This document shows positions 1 through 7,200 of a stretch of 64,000 bases of DNA, one piece after another. Source of the stretch: Chryseobacterium elymi (GTDB lineage: Bacteria > Bacteroidota > Bacteroidia > Flavobacteriales > Weeksellaceae); contig NZ_QNUH01000001.1 of NCBI RefSeq assembly GCF_003385495.1, forward strand, positions 1 to 64,000, written 5' to 3'. The position numbers and the translations under genes are program-made. The first letter of the stretch is position 1; each line of letters starts with the position of its first letter. The notes below the pieces were generated by a model. It saw only the letters and a list, made by a program, of their open reading frames with translations. It made no database searches and was not told the origin of the DNA.

Positions 1-200
1 CCCTCTTTTTCGTATCTATCAAACACTTCAACACCACTCTTACATAGTATGAAAGTATATTTTATGCGATCTGTTTCTTTAGTTTCGGGGATTTTATCGA
101 AATCTTCGGGAGGAACAACAAATGTTTCAAAAAACACACTGTTTTTTCCATAAGGACTGTCAATGTCTCTGCTCAAGACGTAATTTAATCTTTGTATCAT
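1..200 (-). CDS. N-terminal fragment of a second EndoU-type toxin gene (runs off left edge)
   Basis: This is the first 66 codons of a gene that continues beyond the window. It starts with ATG at 198-200 and reads MIQRLNYVLSRDIDSPYGKN. It is nearly identical to the first 66 codons of the 724-residue toxin at 2001-4175, and the two starts align exactly (offset 3975). No signal peptide is visible. The visible part is only the shared N-terminal module, so the toxic tip of this copy cannot be seen. It probably differs from the neighbour's tip, because such loci keep the N-terminus and swap the C-terminus. That last point is inference. Confidence 0.8.
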   Translation of the reverse strand, partial: MIQRLNYVLSRDIDSPYGKNSVFFETFVVPPEDFDKIPETKETDRIKYTFILCKSGVEVFDRYEKE

Positions 201-222
201 ATCATTTGAATTTATTATGAGC

Positions 223-230
223 CAAATGTA
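223..230 (-). promoter_or_regulatory. Candidate -7 box upstream of left-edge toxin
   Basis: The minus strand reads TACATTTG, matching the flavobacterial -7 box TAnnTTTG, 23 bp before the toxin start. The same box is conserved in copy B. No well-spaced TTG is present for the -33 box, so confidence is low. Confidence 0.35.
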
Positions 231-265
231 GATACAGGTAGCGACAGAACTTGACGTATTACATT

Positions 266-612
266 TTAATCTTGTTTCAATTTTGTTTTTCCAAACTTCA
301 AGCCCAACAGTATGTTTGATTTATTGTAAATAAATACATTGTTTTGAGCAGAAACTTTCATTCCTTTATTGAATTTAAAATCTTCTGAAAATAAATCATC
401 GGTAAACAAAAGGCCACAGTCAAAGTAAATGCTGTCTAATTCATGTCCGTTTTCTGAAAACGGAGAGATTTTTTTGATTTCAAGATTCTGAACCTCTACT
501 TTGTTTTCAAGCATTACTTTTAAATCATAATCTACCTGCTAAATTGTTTTTTTGGGAGCAGGAGAACAAGAAGAGAACAATTATCAGTAATAAAATATTT
601 CTTTTTCGTCAT
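266..612 (-). pseudogene. Broken lipoprotein-like gene upstream of toxin, copy A
   Basis: An 82-codon open frame (266-514) begins MLENKVEVQNLEIKK and ends KFGKTKLKQD. The same frame continues upstream through QVDYDLK to a TAG stop. Still further upstream, in another frame, a lipoprotein-like signal is visible (hydrophobic stretch then LFSCSQ, lipobox Cys at 558-560), next to an ATG at 610-612. The signal sequence and the body are therefore in different frames. The paralogue at 4245-4549 has a different lesion, so both copies look inactivated. The original product was probably an exported or lipid-anchored protein of about 110 residues, encoded just before the toxin. Function unknown. Confidence 0.6.
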
Positions 613-901
613 TTCAAAGGAAATTTAGTTTGTTGAACTTCGGGGTCAATTCCTCGATCAGAAACATTTTGAACCATTAACAACTTATCATCTGAACCGT
701 ACATTTTGATTTTTACCAAGCCTTATGCTTTTGGTAGTATTCAATGTCTTTTTCAAAACGTTCTGTTGAGCCATTATTTGGAAATTCTTCTCGCACTACT
801 ACCAATTGTTTTTCTTTTCCTTTTTTCGAAAATCTTTTTTGTTCGTTAAAATTTTTATTTCCTTTCTTTAACTTTTGTTTTTTACAACTTGACAGCTTCA
901 A
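609..901 (-). pseudogene. Frameshifted small Lys-rich gene
   Basis: A 62-codon frame with only a TTG start (899-901) begins LKLSSCKKQK, is rich in Lys, and stops at 713. The adjacent frame continues sensibly from the same point as LVKIKMYGSDDKLLMV and on to KFPLK with a stop at 609-611. That stop overlaps the ATG of the next lipoprotein-like gene (ATGA). A single frameshift near 715-720 and a missing normal start suggest a decayed gene of about 100 residues. The SSCKK start resembles the end of a lipoprotein signal, and its upstream part would have been lost at the terminator at 923-957. No family recognised. Confidence 0.5.
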
Positions 902-922
902 GATTTATAAATTTTGGAAACC

Positions 923-957
923 AAAAAGAGACTGCCTTTGATTAAGACAGTCTCTTT
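923..957 (-). terminator. Rho-independent terminator after second immunity gene
   Basis: Ten-bp perfect arms (AAAGAGACTG at 925-934, CAGTCTCTTT at 948-957) with a 13-nt loop are followed on the minus strand by a T run. It closes the toxin/immunity transcript after the gene at 1002-1355. Confidence 0.75.
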
Positions 958-1001
958 ATGTTAAGAGTAAACTAAAAATTACTTGTTATTACTCAAATTT
1001 A

Positions 1002-1355
1002 TCAACTATTTTCTTCAACAAATTTTTTAAAATCCTGCAAAAATTTAATGAACTCATCATGATTCAAATCTAAATCCTGCTTTTTAGATTTTTCTCCTGC
1101 CCTTTGTTTCATGAGGTCTACGAAGAAAAACCCATATTTATTGCTTCGGAAGAAAACATCCTCGTTTTGCCAGTCAAAAGACACATCAGGTTCTTTATTT
1201 TTGCTTTGCTCGACACCTTCAATTAATTTTTGAATTTTTTGTGGAGTCCAACCCGAATCTCCGAACCTAAACAAAACATTATATTTTTCTTCTTCAGGCA
1301 TTATTCCAAAAGTAACTATATCTTCTATTACTTCAATGTAAAATTTATATTTCAT
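1002..1355 (-). CDS. Candidate immunity protein to the orphan EndoU tip
   Basis: This 117-residue protein has no signal peptide and is probably cytoplasmic. It is highly similar over its whole length to the 119-residue protein at 1630-1989 (shared RFGDSGWTPQKIQ, VSFDWQNEDVFFRSNKYG and a charged C-terminal helix ending FKKFVEENS). It begins 12 bp after the orphan toxin tip. A small acidic protein in second position after each toxin tip is the usual layout of an immunity gene. The two paralogues differ mainly near the N-terminus, as expected for partners of slightly different tips. The family name is unknown to me, and neutralising activity is inferred from position only. Confidence 0.7.
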   Translation of the reverse strand: MKYKFYIEVIEDIVTFGIMPEEEKYNVLFRFGDSGWTPQKIQKLIEGVEQSKNKEPDVSFDWQNEDVFFRSNKYGFFFVDLMKQRAGEKSKKQDLDLNHDEFIKFLQDFKKFVEENS

Positions 1356-1367
1356 TTTCTTTTATTT

Positions 1368-1610
1368 TTAAATAATTGGATAAGCATTCATGATTTTACC
1401 TGTATTGTCAACTTCTATTCTAATTTTAAATCCTACTGAAGTTGAACCCTCGTACTTATCAAATAAGTCAGTAGGTGCCTTTATTTTTTTATTTAACCCT
1501 TTAGCTACCGTATTTTCATATACATACGCTATTTCCTCTTGTATTCTTTTAAGATCCCAATTTTTGGGAAACATAGAAGATTCTGCATTTTTTACAAAAT
1601 AACCGCCTAA
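1368..1610 (-). pseudogene. Orphan C-terminal half of an EndoU toxin tip
   Basis: The ORF 1368-1574 encodes 68 residues starting MFPKNWDLKRIQEE, closely matching the last 69 residues of the full toxin at 2001-4175. Similarity continues upstream without a start codon (GYFVKNAESS) as far as a TAA stop just before the hairpin at 1601-1624. The piece has the SSMFP and AYPI blocks of EndoU, but no catalytic His residues, which lie further upstream in the full toxin. It cannot be an active nuclease by itself. Together with the immunity gene it forms a silent cassette of the kind that can recombine onto the full-length gene. Tip residues that differ (AKGLNKKIKA against VKRVGQLRRS) lie in the middle of the domain. 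Confidence 0.75.
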
Positions 1611-1624
1611 TCTCTTAGGCGGTT
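1601..1624 (-). terminator. Hairpin at the orphan-cassette boundary, possible terminator
   Basis: A perfect 10-bp inverted repeat (AACCGCCTAA / TTAGGCGGTT, 4-nt loop) lies directly after the stop of the first immunity gene and ends where similarity to the full toxin begins. On the minus strand it is followed by TATTTTG, a weak T-rich tail. It may terminate the toxin/immunity transcript, mark the recombination joint, or both. Confidence 0.6.
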
Positions 1625-1629
1625 AGAAT

Positions 1630-1989
1630 CTAACTGTTTTCCTCTACAAACTTTTTAAAATCCTGTAAAAATTTGATAAATTCATCGTGATTCAAATCCA
1701 AGTCTTGTTTTTTAGATTTTTCACCTGCCCTTTGTTTCATAAGGTCTACAAAGAAAACCCCATATTTGTTGCTTCGAAAAAAAACGTCTTCGTTTTGCCA
1801 GTCAAAAGACACATCAGATTCTTTATTTTTGCTGTGTTCCACACCTTCAATTAAAGTTTGAATTTTTTGTGGTGTCCAACCTGAATCACCAAAACGAAAT
1901 AACACATTTATTTTTTCTTCTTCTGGCATTACGCCTAAAATTATTGTACCTGTTGTTTCGATTATGTCTTTATAAAATTTATATTTCAT
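1630..1989 (-). CDS. Candidate immunity protein to the full-length EndoU toxin
   Basis: This 119-residue, acidic, soluble-looking protein is encoded 11 bp after the toxin stop codon. It is a close paralogue of the product at 1002-1355. The most divergent region is residues 5-25 (KDIIETTGTIILG against IEVIEDIVTFG). The tight spacing shows co-transcription with the toxin, as needed for protection of the producing cell. The EndoU assignment of the toxin implies that this protein blocks an RNase. No known immunity family was recognised, so the role is inferred from context. Confidence 0.75.
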   Translation of the reverse strand: MKYKFYKDIIETTGTIILGVMPEEEKINVLFRFGDSGWTPQKIQTLIEGVEHSKNKESDVSFDWQNEDVFFRSNKYGVFFVDLMKQRAGEKSKKQDLDLNHDEFIKFLQDFKKFVEENS

Positions 1990-2000
1990 CTTTTTTATTT

Positions 2001-4175
2001 TTAATTTATTATTGGATAAGCATTCATAATATTACCAGAAGTATCTACTTCTATTCTAACTTTAAAACCATTTGTTGTTAAGGCTTCATATTTATCAAAT
2101 AGATCTGTTGGACTCCTTCTTAATTGTCCAACTCTCTTTACCACAGTATTTTCATACACATACGCTATTTCCTCTTGTATTCTTTTAAGATCCCAATTTT
2201 TAGGAAACATAGAAGATTCTGCATTTTTCACTAAATAGCCATCTTTGTATTTTATACTGATTTTAGCCTTAAAAGGAACATCATCTGCTAATTGTGCCAT
2301 AGAATAAATTCCTTCAGGTTCTATTATTTTCTCTACATCAATAATTCCGTCAAGAATAGCTGAACCTCTGTGCCCACCTTGTGAAACCAAAAACTCATCA
2401 AGATATTTAAACCCAGAAGGTTGTATACGCTCAAGCAAACTTGTATTAAATTCTCCATCTAAATGATTGAAAAAACCTTTGTCAAATTTACTGAGCCATC
2501 TTCCGAAAGCCAATTTACGCAAACCTTCCACATCATCTGTCAATTCATAGAATTTTTTCTTCAAATAATGAGCTAAATTCCCGCTTTTTACTGCTTCTAC
2601 TAACTCTAAAAATTCCTTTTTTAACCATTTCCACAGGTCTGCCAATGAATTACCAATTTTCTTACCTATGTTTTTAGAAAAATTTATTGCTTTTCCTAAT
2701 TTTGCTGATTTTTGAGATACTCTACTAATTTTACCTGCTGCCTGTGCTATCTTCTCAGAGATTTTTCCAGCAAGAGATGCGCCTCCTGTAAAATATGCAA
2801 TAATAGCATCCAAAATAAGTTCAAAAGCAATAGCACCTACAAAGTATGCCCAAAAATAGTCATTAAGCTCTGAAAATTTCTTTTTTAGCATGTCAGTAAA
2901 TTGTGAAATTTCTTTCCAAATTTTACCTTTGCTAAAAATATTTTTAATTCCACTAAGAAACTCTTTTGAGTTTTCAGCAAATAAATCTACAAAATCTTCA
3001 ATAAACTCTAACTTTTCTTGATGTTTTGTAAGCTCTACAGGGCTTAATTTCTCCATATTTAAAAAAGGAAGATTGTCAGTAATCATAGCTAATAATATAA
3101 TTACTGTTTGAGCCAATGAGATAAGACCGTTAAGTAATCCACATAAAAAAGCATTGATTTTTGCTACTTCCTGATTGATTTTTTCTCCTATAAACGCTCC
3201 AATCCCAGAGATGACATCTAAAACATCCTTAAAGAATGATTTTAGTTTATTATATACATTTTTAATGCTTTCAGGGATATTATCTTCTATGAAATTCTTT
3301 AAATAGAAGACTACAGCAAAGAAAATATCGTCTGCTATTGTTGGGGTTGCTTTAACAACAGTTGAAACTATTGCCAAGGAAATTTCATCAAAATAATCTA
3401 CAAAATCTTTGAGCTTGTTAAATCCTTCACTTGCTATTTCAGAAGCATTCTGCATAGTTTTGTATTCTCTGGCAGAAATAGGAACAGGAATAATGGGCTT
3501 ATATTTTGCTTCTTGTTTTTGAAATCCGCTTGTACCTACTTTATTTTGATAAGTACTGTACATCGGTAATACAAAATACTTCTCGTAATCATAATTTTCT
3601 TCCGTGAATTTCCAACTTTCAACAGTTTCAATACCTCCTCTAAGCCAATCAGCCAATTGATTATTTAAAGAAAATACCTTTTTAAAGGCTTCATTCAATT
3701 TGGTTTGTTCTGCAATTTCCAAATAGATTGCACCCTTTAAAAGAGTTTCGTTTATCTTTGTATCATCTGCAAACTCTCTAACAAGATTGTCAAACCCACT
3801 TACTGTTATTGATTCTGTTGGAGTTACATATGTGGTATTTTGATTATTACTATAAATTCTGTTAAAGAAGTTTTTGGCATCTTTTCCCATTTTTACCCGA
3901 CAGGCAGTGCCAAAAAAGTTACTTTTTTTAGGGTCATCTTCTTCATAGAAAACTTTAAATTGTTTCTCTTCTACCCCCTCTTTTTCGTATCTATCAAACA
4001 CTTCAACACCACTCTTACATAGTATGAAAGTATATTTTATGCGATCTGTTTCTTTAGTTTCGGGGATTTTATCGAAATCTTCGGGAGGAACAACAAATGT
4101 TTCAAAAAACACACTGTTTTTTCCATAAGGACTGTCAAGGTTTCTACTCAAGACATAATCTAATCTTTGCATCAT
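2001..4175 (-). CDS. Polymorphic toxin with C-terminal EndoU-type RNase domain
   Basis: The product has 724 residues and no signal peptide. The N-terminal ~250 residues are of unknown fold and are shared with the truncated gene at the left edge. Two hydrophobic stretches (about 335-370 and 440-465) and helical segments follow. Residues ~569-724 resemble bacterial EndoU nucleases: HLDGE (His571), GGH (His602), SSMFPKNW (Ser655) and NAYPI (Tyr720), in the order typical of CdiA-type EndoU tips. Members of that family cleave RNA in target cells. The next gene is a candidate immunity gene. The delivery route is not evident: there is no VgrG, PAAR, Hcp or T9SS domain here, although Bacteroidota type VI effectors can look like this. 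The EndoU call rests on motif order and needs a profile search. Confidence 0.75.
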   Translation of the reverse strand: MMQRLDYVLSRNLDSPYGKNSVFFETFVVPPEDFDKIPETKETDRIKYTFILCKSGVEVFDRYEKEGVEEKQFKVFYEEDDPKKSNFFGTACRVKMGKDAKNFFNRIYSNNQNTTYVTPTESITVSGFDNLVREFADDTKINETLLKGAIYLEIAEQTKLNEAFKKVFSLNNQLADWLRGGIETVESWKFTEENYDYEKYFVLPMYSTYQNKVGTSGFQKQEAKYKPIIPVPISAREYKTMQNASEIASEGFNKLKDFVDYFDEISLAIVSTVVKATPTIADDIFFAVVFYLKNFIEDNIPESIKNVYNKLKSFFKDVLDVISGIGAFIGEKINQEVAKINAFLCGLLNGLISLAQTVIILLAMITDNLPFLNMEKLSPVELTKHQEKLEFIEDFVDLFAENSKEFLSGIKNIFSKGKIWKEISQFTDMLKKKFSELNDYFWAYFVGAIAFELILDAIIAYFTGGASLAGKISEKIAQAAGKISRVSQKSAKLGKAINFSKNIGKKIGNSLADLWKWLKKEFLELVEAVKSGNLAHYLKKKFYELTDDVEGLRKLAFGRWLSKFDKGFFNHLDGEFNTSLLERIQPSGFKYLDEFLVSQGGHRGSAILDGIIDVEKIIEPEGIYSMAQLADDVPFKAKISIKYKDGYLVKNAESSMFPKNWDLKRIQEEIAYVYENTVVKRVGQLRRSPTDLFDKYEALTTNGFKVRIEVDTSGNIMNAYPIIN

Positions 4176-4508
4176 AATAGTGAATTTTAATTATTATGAG
4201 CCAAATGTAGATACGAGTAGCGACAAAACTTGACGTGTTACATTTTAATCTTGTTTCAATTTTGTTTTTCCAAACTTCAAGCCCACCAATCTGTTTGATT
4301 TGTCATAAATAAACACACTGTTTTGAGCAGATACAGTCATTCCTTTGTTGAATTTGAAATCTTCTGAAAACAAATCATCGGTAAACAAAGTTCACAATCA
4401 AAATAAACACTGTATAATTCCTGACCGTTTTCAGAAAAAGGAGAAATTTTCCTGATTTCAAGATTCTGAGCCTCTACTTTGTTTTCAAGCATTCCTTTTA
4501 AATCATAG
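3976..4508. repeat. Direct repeat copy B, about 0.5 kb (partner 1-525)
   Basis: This is the partner of the repeat at the left edge. It includes the first 66 codons of the toxin, its leader with the TACATTTG box, and the 3' part of the lipoprotein-like pseudogene. Confidence 0.9.
4202..4209 (-). promoter_or_regulatory. Candidate -7 box upstream of EndoU toxin
   Basis: The minus strand reads TACATTTG (TAnnTTTG type), conserved in both toxin copies, 27 bp before the start. The nearest TTG is only 14 bp upstream, so the -33 box is poor. Confidence 0.35.
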
Positions 4509-4549
4509 TCTACCTGCTCTACTGTTGTTATTTTGGAGTAGGAAAGCAT
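4245..4549 (-). pseudogene. Broken lipoprotein-like gene upstream of toxin, copy B
   Basis: The first 60 codons (from ATG at 4547-4549) read QVDYDLKGMLENKVE and then match copy A up to YFDCE. A 1-bp deletion near 4390, relative to copy A, shifts the frame and gives a wrong C-terminus. The original frame resumes as FTDDLFSEDFKFNKG and ends KFGKTKLKQD with a stop at 4245-4247. The signal peptide part is also missing or replaced (MLSYSK). With copy A damaged elsewhere, neither copy is intact. The toxin seems to persist without this partner, or an intact copy lies outside the window. Confidence 0.65.
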
Positions 4550-4853
4550 TGTTATTGCTAAAATTTAAATTTTGTTAATATTTTCAATTTTTTCGCACGA
4601 GAAAATGTTAAAACCTTTAACATAGGTTTCTTTAACATTTATTAACCTTTGAAGGCATTGAATTTTCTTGTGGAAAAATAAGTTCATGGAAAATTCACGG
4701 CACACCTACGAAACTTCGACAAATCGTGTATGGGGAGAGTATCAAAAAAAGAAGTGAAAATCAAAAAACTTTTGTTATATTTGCCAACTCAAATTTATTT
4801 AAGTATAAAAAATTAGCCAATTATTTAATCTATAGGCTACCAAATTTGATATC
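4550..4853. other. Intergenic region between divergent genes
   Basis: AT-rich spacer without any convincing ORF. It holds a -7 box for the plus-strand gene (TATATTTG at 4776-4783). No clear terminator or repeat is seen. Confidence 0.6.
4776..4783 (+). promoter_or_regulatory. Candidate -7 promoter box (TATATTTG)
   Basis: Matches TAnnTTTG 70 bp before the start of the gene at 4854. No TTG occurs at the expected distance, so the -33 element is weak or absent. Confidence 0.4.
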
Positions 4854-5174
4854 ATGCCGGATTTAAAAATACAGGAAGCAAAACTTCTTTTTAAGAAAAT
4901 CCACTCTAACCCAAAAAGTTACGATTTACAAATCAATGAAGAGGGGATTACAGGCAGAGATGATAAGATAAGTTTCAGACTTTACAGGACAGGAGAAAGG
5001 GTTGCCTTTGAAGTAACAATTGACGGACTTTCCTTTACCAATACCACTGGAGAATGGAACAATGCGATGATCATGCTGAGCAGCACGATCAAGAAAATAG
5101 AACGAGAACAAGAGAATTTAAAAATAGAACAAGCAATAGATAAACTCAGAAAATACCTGTCTGAAGAAAATTGA
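4854..5174 (+). CDS. Small hypothetical protein upstream of rpsT
   Basis: The product has 106 residues and no signal peptide or membrane segment. It has a mixed alpha/beta N-terminal part (LLFKKIHSNPKSYDLQINEEGI) and an amphipathic, charged C-terminal helix from about residue 75 (KKIEREQENLKIEQ). It ends 67 bp before the rpsT start, and rpsT has its own promoter in the gap, so the two are probably independent. I recognise no family. Codon use and length look like a genuine, conserved small protein rather than a chance ORF. Confidence 0.7.
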   Translation: MPDLKIQEAKLLFKKIHSNPKSYDLQINEEGITGRDDKISFRLYRTGERVAFEVTIDGLSFTNTTGEWNNAMIMLSSTIKKIEREQENLKIEQAIDKLRKYLSEEN

Positions 5175-5192
5175 AAAATTTTAAAAAATAAT

Positions 5193-5223
5193 TTGGCAGA
5201 TTAAAAAAAAGTTTATAGTTTTG
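5193..5223 (+). promoter_or_regulatory. rpsT promoter
   Basis: TTG (5193-5195), 20-bp spacer, then TAGTTTTG (5216-5223), an excellent flavobacterial promoter. The 24 bp around the -33 box (5175-5198) recur exactly at 7172-7195. Confidence 0.75.
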
Positions 5224-5241
5224 CACTCACATTTGAACGAT

Positions 5242-5496
5242 ATGGCAAATCATAAATCAGCATTAAAAAGAATTAGACAAAACGAAGTTAGAAAAGTTCG
5301 TAACAGATATTATCATAAGACTGCTAGAACTGCTCTTAAGGTCTTGAGAAATGAAGAAAACAAAGCTGCTGCTACAGAGCAACTGCCAAAAGTTATTGCT
5401 TTATTGGATAAATTAGCTAAGAAAAATATTATCCATAAGAATAAAGCAGCTAACTTGAAAAGCAAGTTAACAAAACACGTTAATAAATTAGCGTAA
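5242..5496 (+). CDS. rpsT: 30S ribosomal protein S20
   Basis: This 84-residue, very basic helical protein starts [19 protein letters not shown], the standard S20 N-terminus. It continues with [12 protein letters not shown] and a C-terminal basic helix ([18 protein letters not shown]). S20 binds 16S rRNA early in small-subunit assembly. The open frame extends seven codons upstream to a TTG, but the ATG at 5242 is the family start and lies 18 bp after the promoter -7 box. Two tRNA-Glu genes follow from 10 bp downstream and are probably on the same transcript. Confidence 0.97.
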   Translation: MANHKSALKRIRQNEVRKVRNRYYHKTARTALKVLRNEENKAAATEQLPKVIALLDKLAKKNIIHKNKAANLKSKLTKHVNKLA

Positions 5497-5506
5497 AAGT
5501 ATAGTA

Positions 5507-5578
5507 GGCCCGTTCGTCTATCGGTTAGGACCTCAGATTTTCATTCTGGTAAGAGGGGTTCGATTCCCCTACGGGCTA
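5507..5578 (+). tRNA. tRNA-Glu (UUC), copy 1
   Basis: A 72-nt cloverleaf: acceptor GGCCCGT pairs with ACGGGCT (G1-U72 wobble), anticodon loop TTTTCAT with anticodon TTC, T-loop GGTTCGATTCC. CCA is not encoded. Confidence 0.95.
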
Positions 5579-5668
5579 CAAATTTAATCACTACTAACCG
5601 AGTGGTTGATAAGAGTTGAAACTTATAAAAACAAAAATCTAACCCGCTAATTTTAGTGTTAGATAGAT

Positions 5669-5740
5669 GGCCCGTTCGTCTATCGGTTAGGACCTCAGAT
5701 TTTCATTCTGGTAAGAGGGGTTCGATTCCCCTACGGGCTA
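5669..5740 (+). tRNA. tRNA-Glu (UUC), copy 2
   Basis: Identical over 72 nt to the tRNA at 5507-5578, with a 90-bp spacer between them. It is followed at once by a terminator, so both tRNAs appear to belong to one transcript. Confidence 0.95.
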
Positions 5741-5743
5741 CTT

Positions 5744-5782
5744 AACAGGAAAAGTAATTTAATTACTTTTCCTGTTTTTTTT
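5744..5782 (+). terminator. Rho-independent terminator after tRNA-Glu pair
   Basis: Perfect 14-bp arms (AACAGGAAAAGTAA / TTACTTTTCCTGTT) with a 5-nt loop are followed by a run of eight T. Confidence 0.9.
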
Positions 5783-5895
5783 GATATATGTGACTCATTG
5801 GGGAGCTAAGAAAATAAATACATAAATTTCATATATTCTACCATGCCTTTCATTAAATTTGCCTACTAGCATATTCACTAAATCACGATAGATAG

Positions 5896-6483
5896 TTGAG
5901 CGGTTTACAAAATTTAATTGATGCGATCTCAAAGCATATTAAGCTTACAAAAGAGGATCAGGTCCTCATGGATACTTTCTGGTCAAAAAAGATTTTAGAG
6001 AAAGGGGATTATCTATTGAGAAACGGAGAAGTTTGCCGCACGGATAATTATATTGTATCCGGAACCCTGAAGGCATTCTATATCAATGCCGACACCGGTA
6101 ACGAAGAGATTCTTTATTTTGCCATAGATGACTGGTGGGCAACGGACATGGAGAGTTTCCGGAAACAGAGGCCTTCCATATACAATATTCAGGCATTGGA
6201 AAAAACAGAACTTTTACAGATAAGCTATCATTCTTTTCAAAAAATGCTGGAGCAAATTCCCTCTCTCGAAAGATATTTCCGGATTATTCTAGAGAGCTAC
6301 CTTGGAGCTTTACAAAAAAGAATTATCTATAACCATATCTACACTGCAGAATACCGGTATCTGGATTTCTTGCAGACCTATCCAAAAATCGCAGCTAAAA
6401 TACCACAGTATTTGATTGCTTCATATCTGGGAATTTCGCCAGAATTTCTGAGCAGGATCCGGAAGAAAAATAAGATCCGTTGA
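5896..6483 (+). CDS. Crp/Fnr-family transcriptional regulator
   Basis: The product has 195 residues. An N-terminal cyclic-nucleotide-binding-type beta-roll (LEKGDYLLRNGEVCRTDNYIVSG, about residues 33-56) leads to a long helix. The C-terminal helix-turn-helix is short (QYLIASYLGISPEFLSRIRKK, 173-193). Members of this Bacteroidota subgroup usually act beside the enzymes or transporters they respond to. The azoreductase-like gene follows 59 bp downstream in the same direction and is a likely target. The only in-frame start upstream of the first conserved residues is TTG at 5896, right after a stop codon. The effector is unknown. Confidence 0.8.
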   Translation: MSGLQNLIDAISKHIKLTKEDQVLMDTFWSKKILEKGDYLLRNGEVCRTDNYIVSGTLKAFYINADTGNEEILYFAIDDWWATDMESFRKQRPSIYNIQALEKTELLQISYHSFQKMLEQIPSLERYFRIILESYLGALQKRIIYNHIYTAEYRYLDFLQTYPKIAAKIPQYLIASYLGISPEFLSRIRKKNKIR

Positions 6484-6542
6484 ACTAGATCAATATTCTT
6501 CATCTTTTATGTTCAGAACTTTGCTTTATTAAATTTAAATAG

Positions 6543-7169
6543 ATGAACAATTTACTTATTATTAATGCAAGTATCAGAGATGAACGGTCATACAGCAGAA
6601 AACTGACCCAAATATTCGTTAATAACTGGATGGATAAACACCCCGGCGATCATTTCTCCTTCAGAGAGGCAGGCCTGGAAATCATTAAACCTATTAATGA
6701 AAAATGGATAGCTGCTGCTTTTACAAAACCGGAACATCAGAATGAAGAACATCAGGAAGCTTTACAGTTTAGCAATGAATTGGTAAAGGAACTGAAAGAC
6801 AATAATATTTATGTCATCGGAACACCTATGTATAACTGGTCTATTCCCAGCGGACTGAAAGCTTATATAGATCAGGTCATGAGGATTAATGAAACCTGGA
6901 AGTTCCGCTCCGGAAAACCTGATGGAGATTACGTAGGAATGCTTGAAAACAAAAAGCTGTTCATTCTTTCCAGTAGAGGCGATACCGGTTATGGTGAAAA
7001 CGAAAAAAATGAGCATATGAATTTCCAGACAACCTATTTAAAATTTGTTTTTGGGATAATGGGAGTTAAAGATGTAACTATAATTTCACTGGATAACGAA
7101 GAGTTTGGCGGTGAAATATTTGAGCAGTCAAAGCAAGAGATTTTTCATATACTCAACAGCATTGAATAA
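6543..7169 (+). CDS. FMN-dependent NAD(P)H oxidoreductase, azoreductase-like
   Basis: The product has 208 residues with a flavodoxin-like fold: N-terminal LLIINASIRDERSYSRKL (beta strand plus phosphate-binding loop) and the FMN-site motif PMYNWSIPSGLKAYIDQV (about residues 97-114), which matches the PMYNF-IP motif of AzoR. Family members reduce quinones, azo dyes or nitro compounds with NAD(P)H in the cytoplasm. It lies directly downstream of a Crp-like regulator and may be induced by electrophiles. It is followed by a large palindrome at 7201-7247. AzoR-type is the best match, and other members of the NADPH-dehydrogenase/quinone family remain possible. Confidence 0.8.
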   Translation: MNNLLIINASIRDERSYSRKLTQIFVNNWMDKHPGDHFSFREAGLEIIKPINEKWIAAAFTKPEHQNEEHQEALQFSNELVKELKDNNIYVIGTPMYNWSIPSGLKAYIDQVMRINETWKFRSGKPDGDYVGMLENKKLFILSSRGDTGYGENEKNEHMNFQTTYLKFVFGIMGVKDVTIISLDNEEFGGEIFEQSKQEIFHILNSIE

Positions 7170-7200
7170 TGAAAATTTTAAAAAATAATTTGGCATCTTC

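Larger units (their letters stand above)
1..525. repeat. Direct repeat copy A, about 0.5 kb (partner 3976-4508)
   Basis: Positions 1-525 repeat 3976-4508 with a few substitutions and small indels. The repeat covers the toxin N-terminus, the 5' leader and most of the upstream lipoprotein-like gene. Copy A continues off the left edge. It provides long homology for recombination between the two toxin genes. Confidence 0.9.

Noticed and set aside
1..4550. Insertion sequence as the source of the long direct repeats
   Set aside because: No transposase and no terminal inverted repeats are seen. The repeats are toxin-gene paralogous segments.
5221..5241. Seven-codon N-terminal extension of S20 from a TTG
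   Set aside because: S20 proteins start at MANHKSA, and the extension would lie inside the promoter's -7 box.
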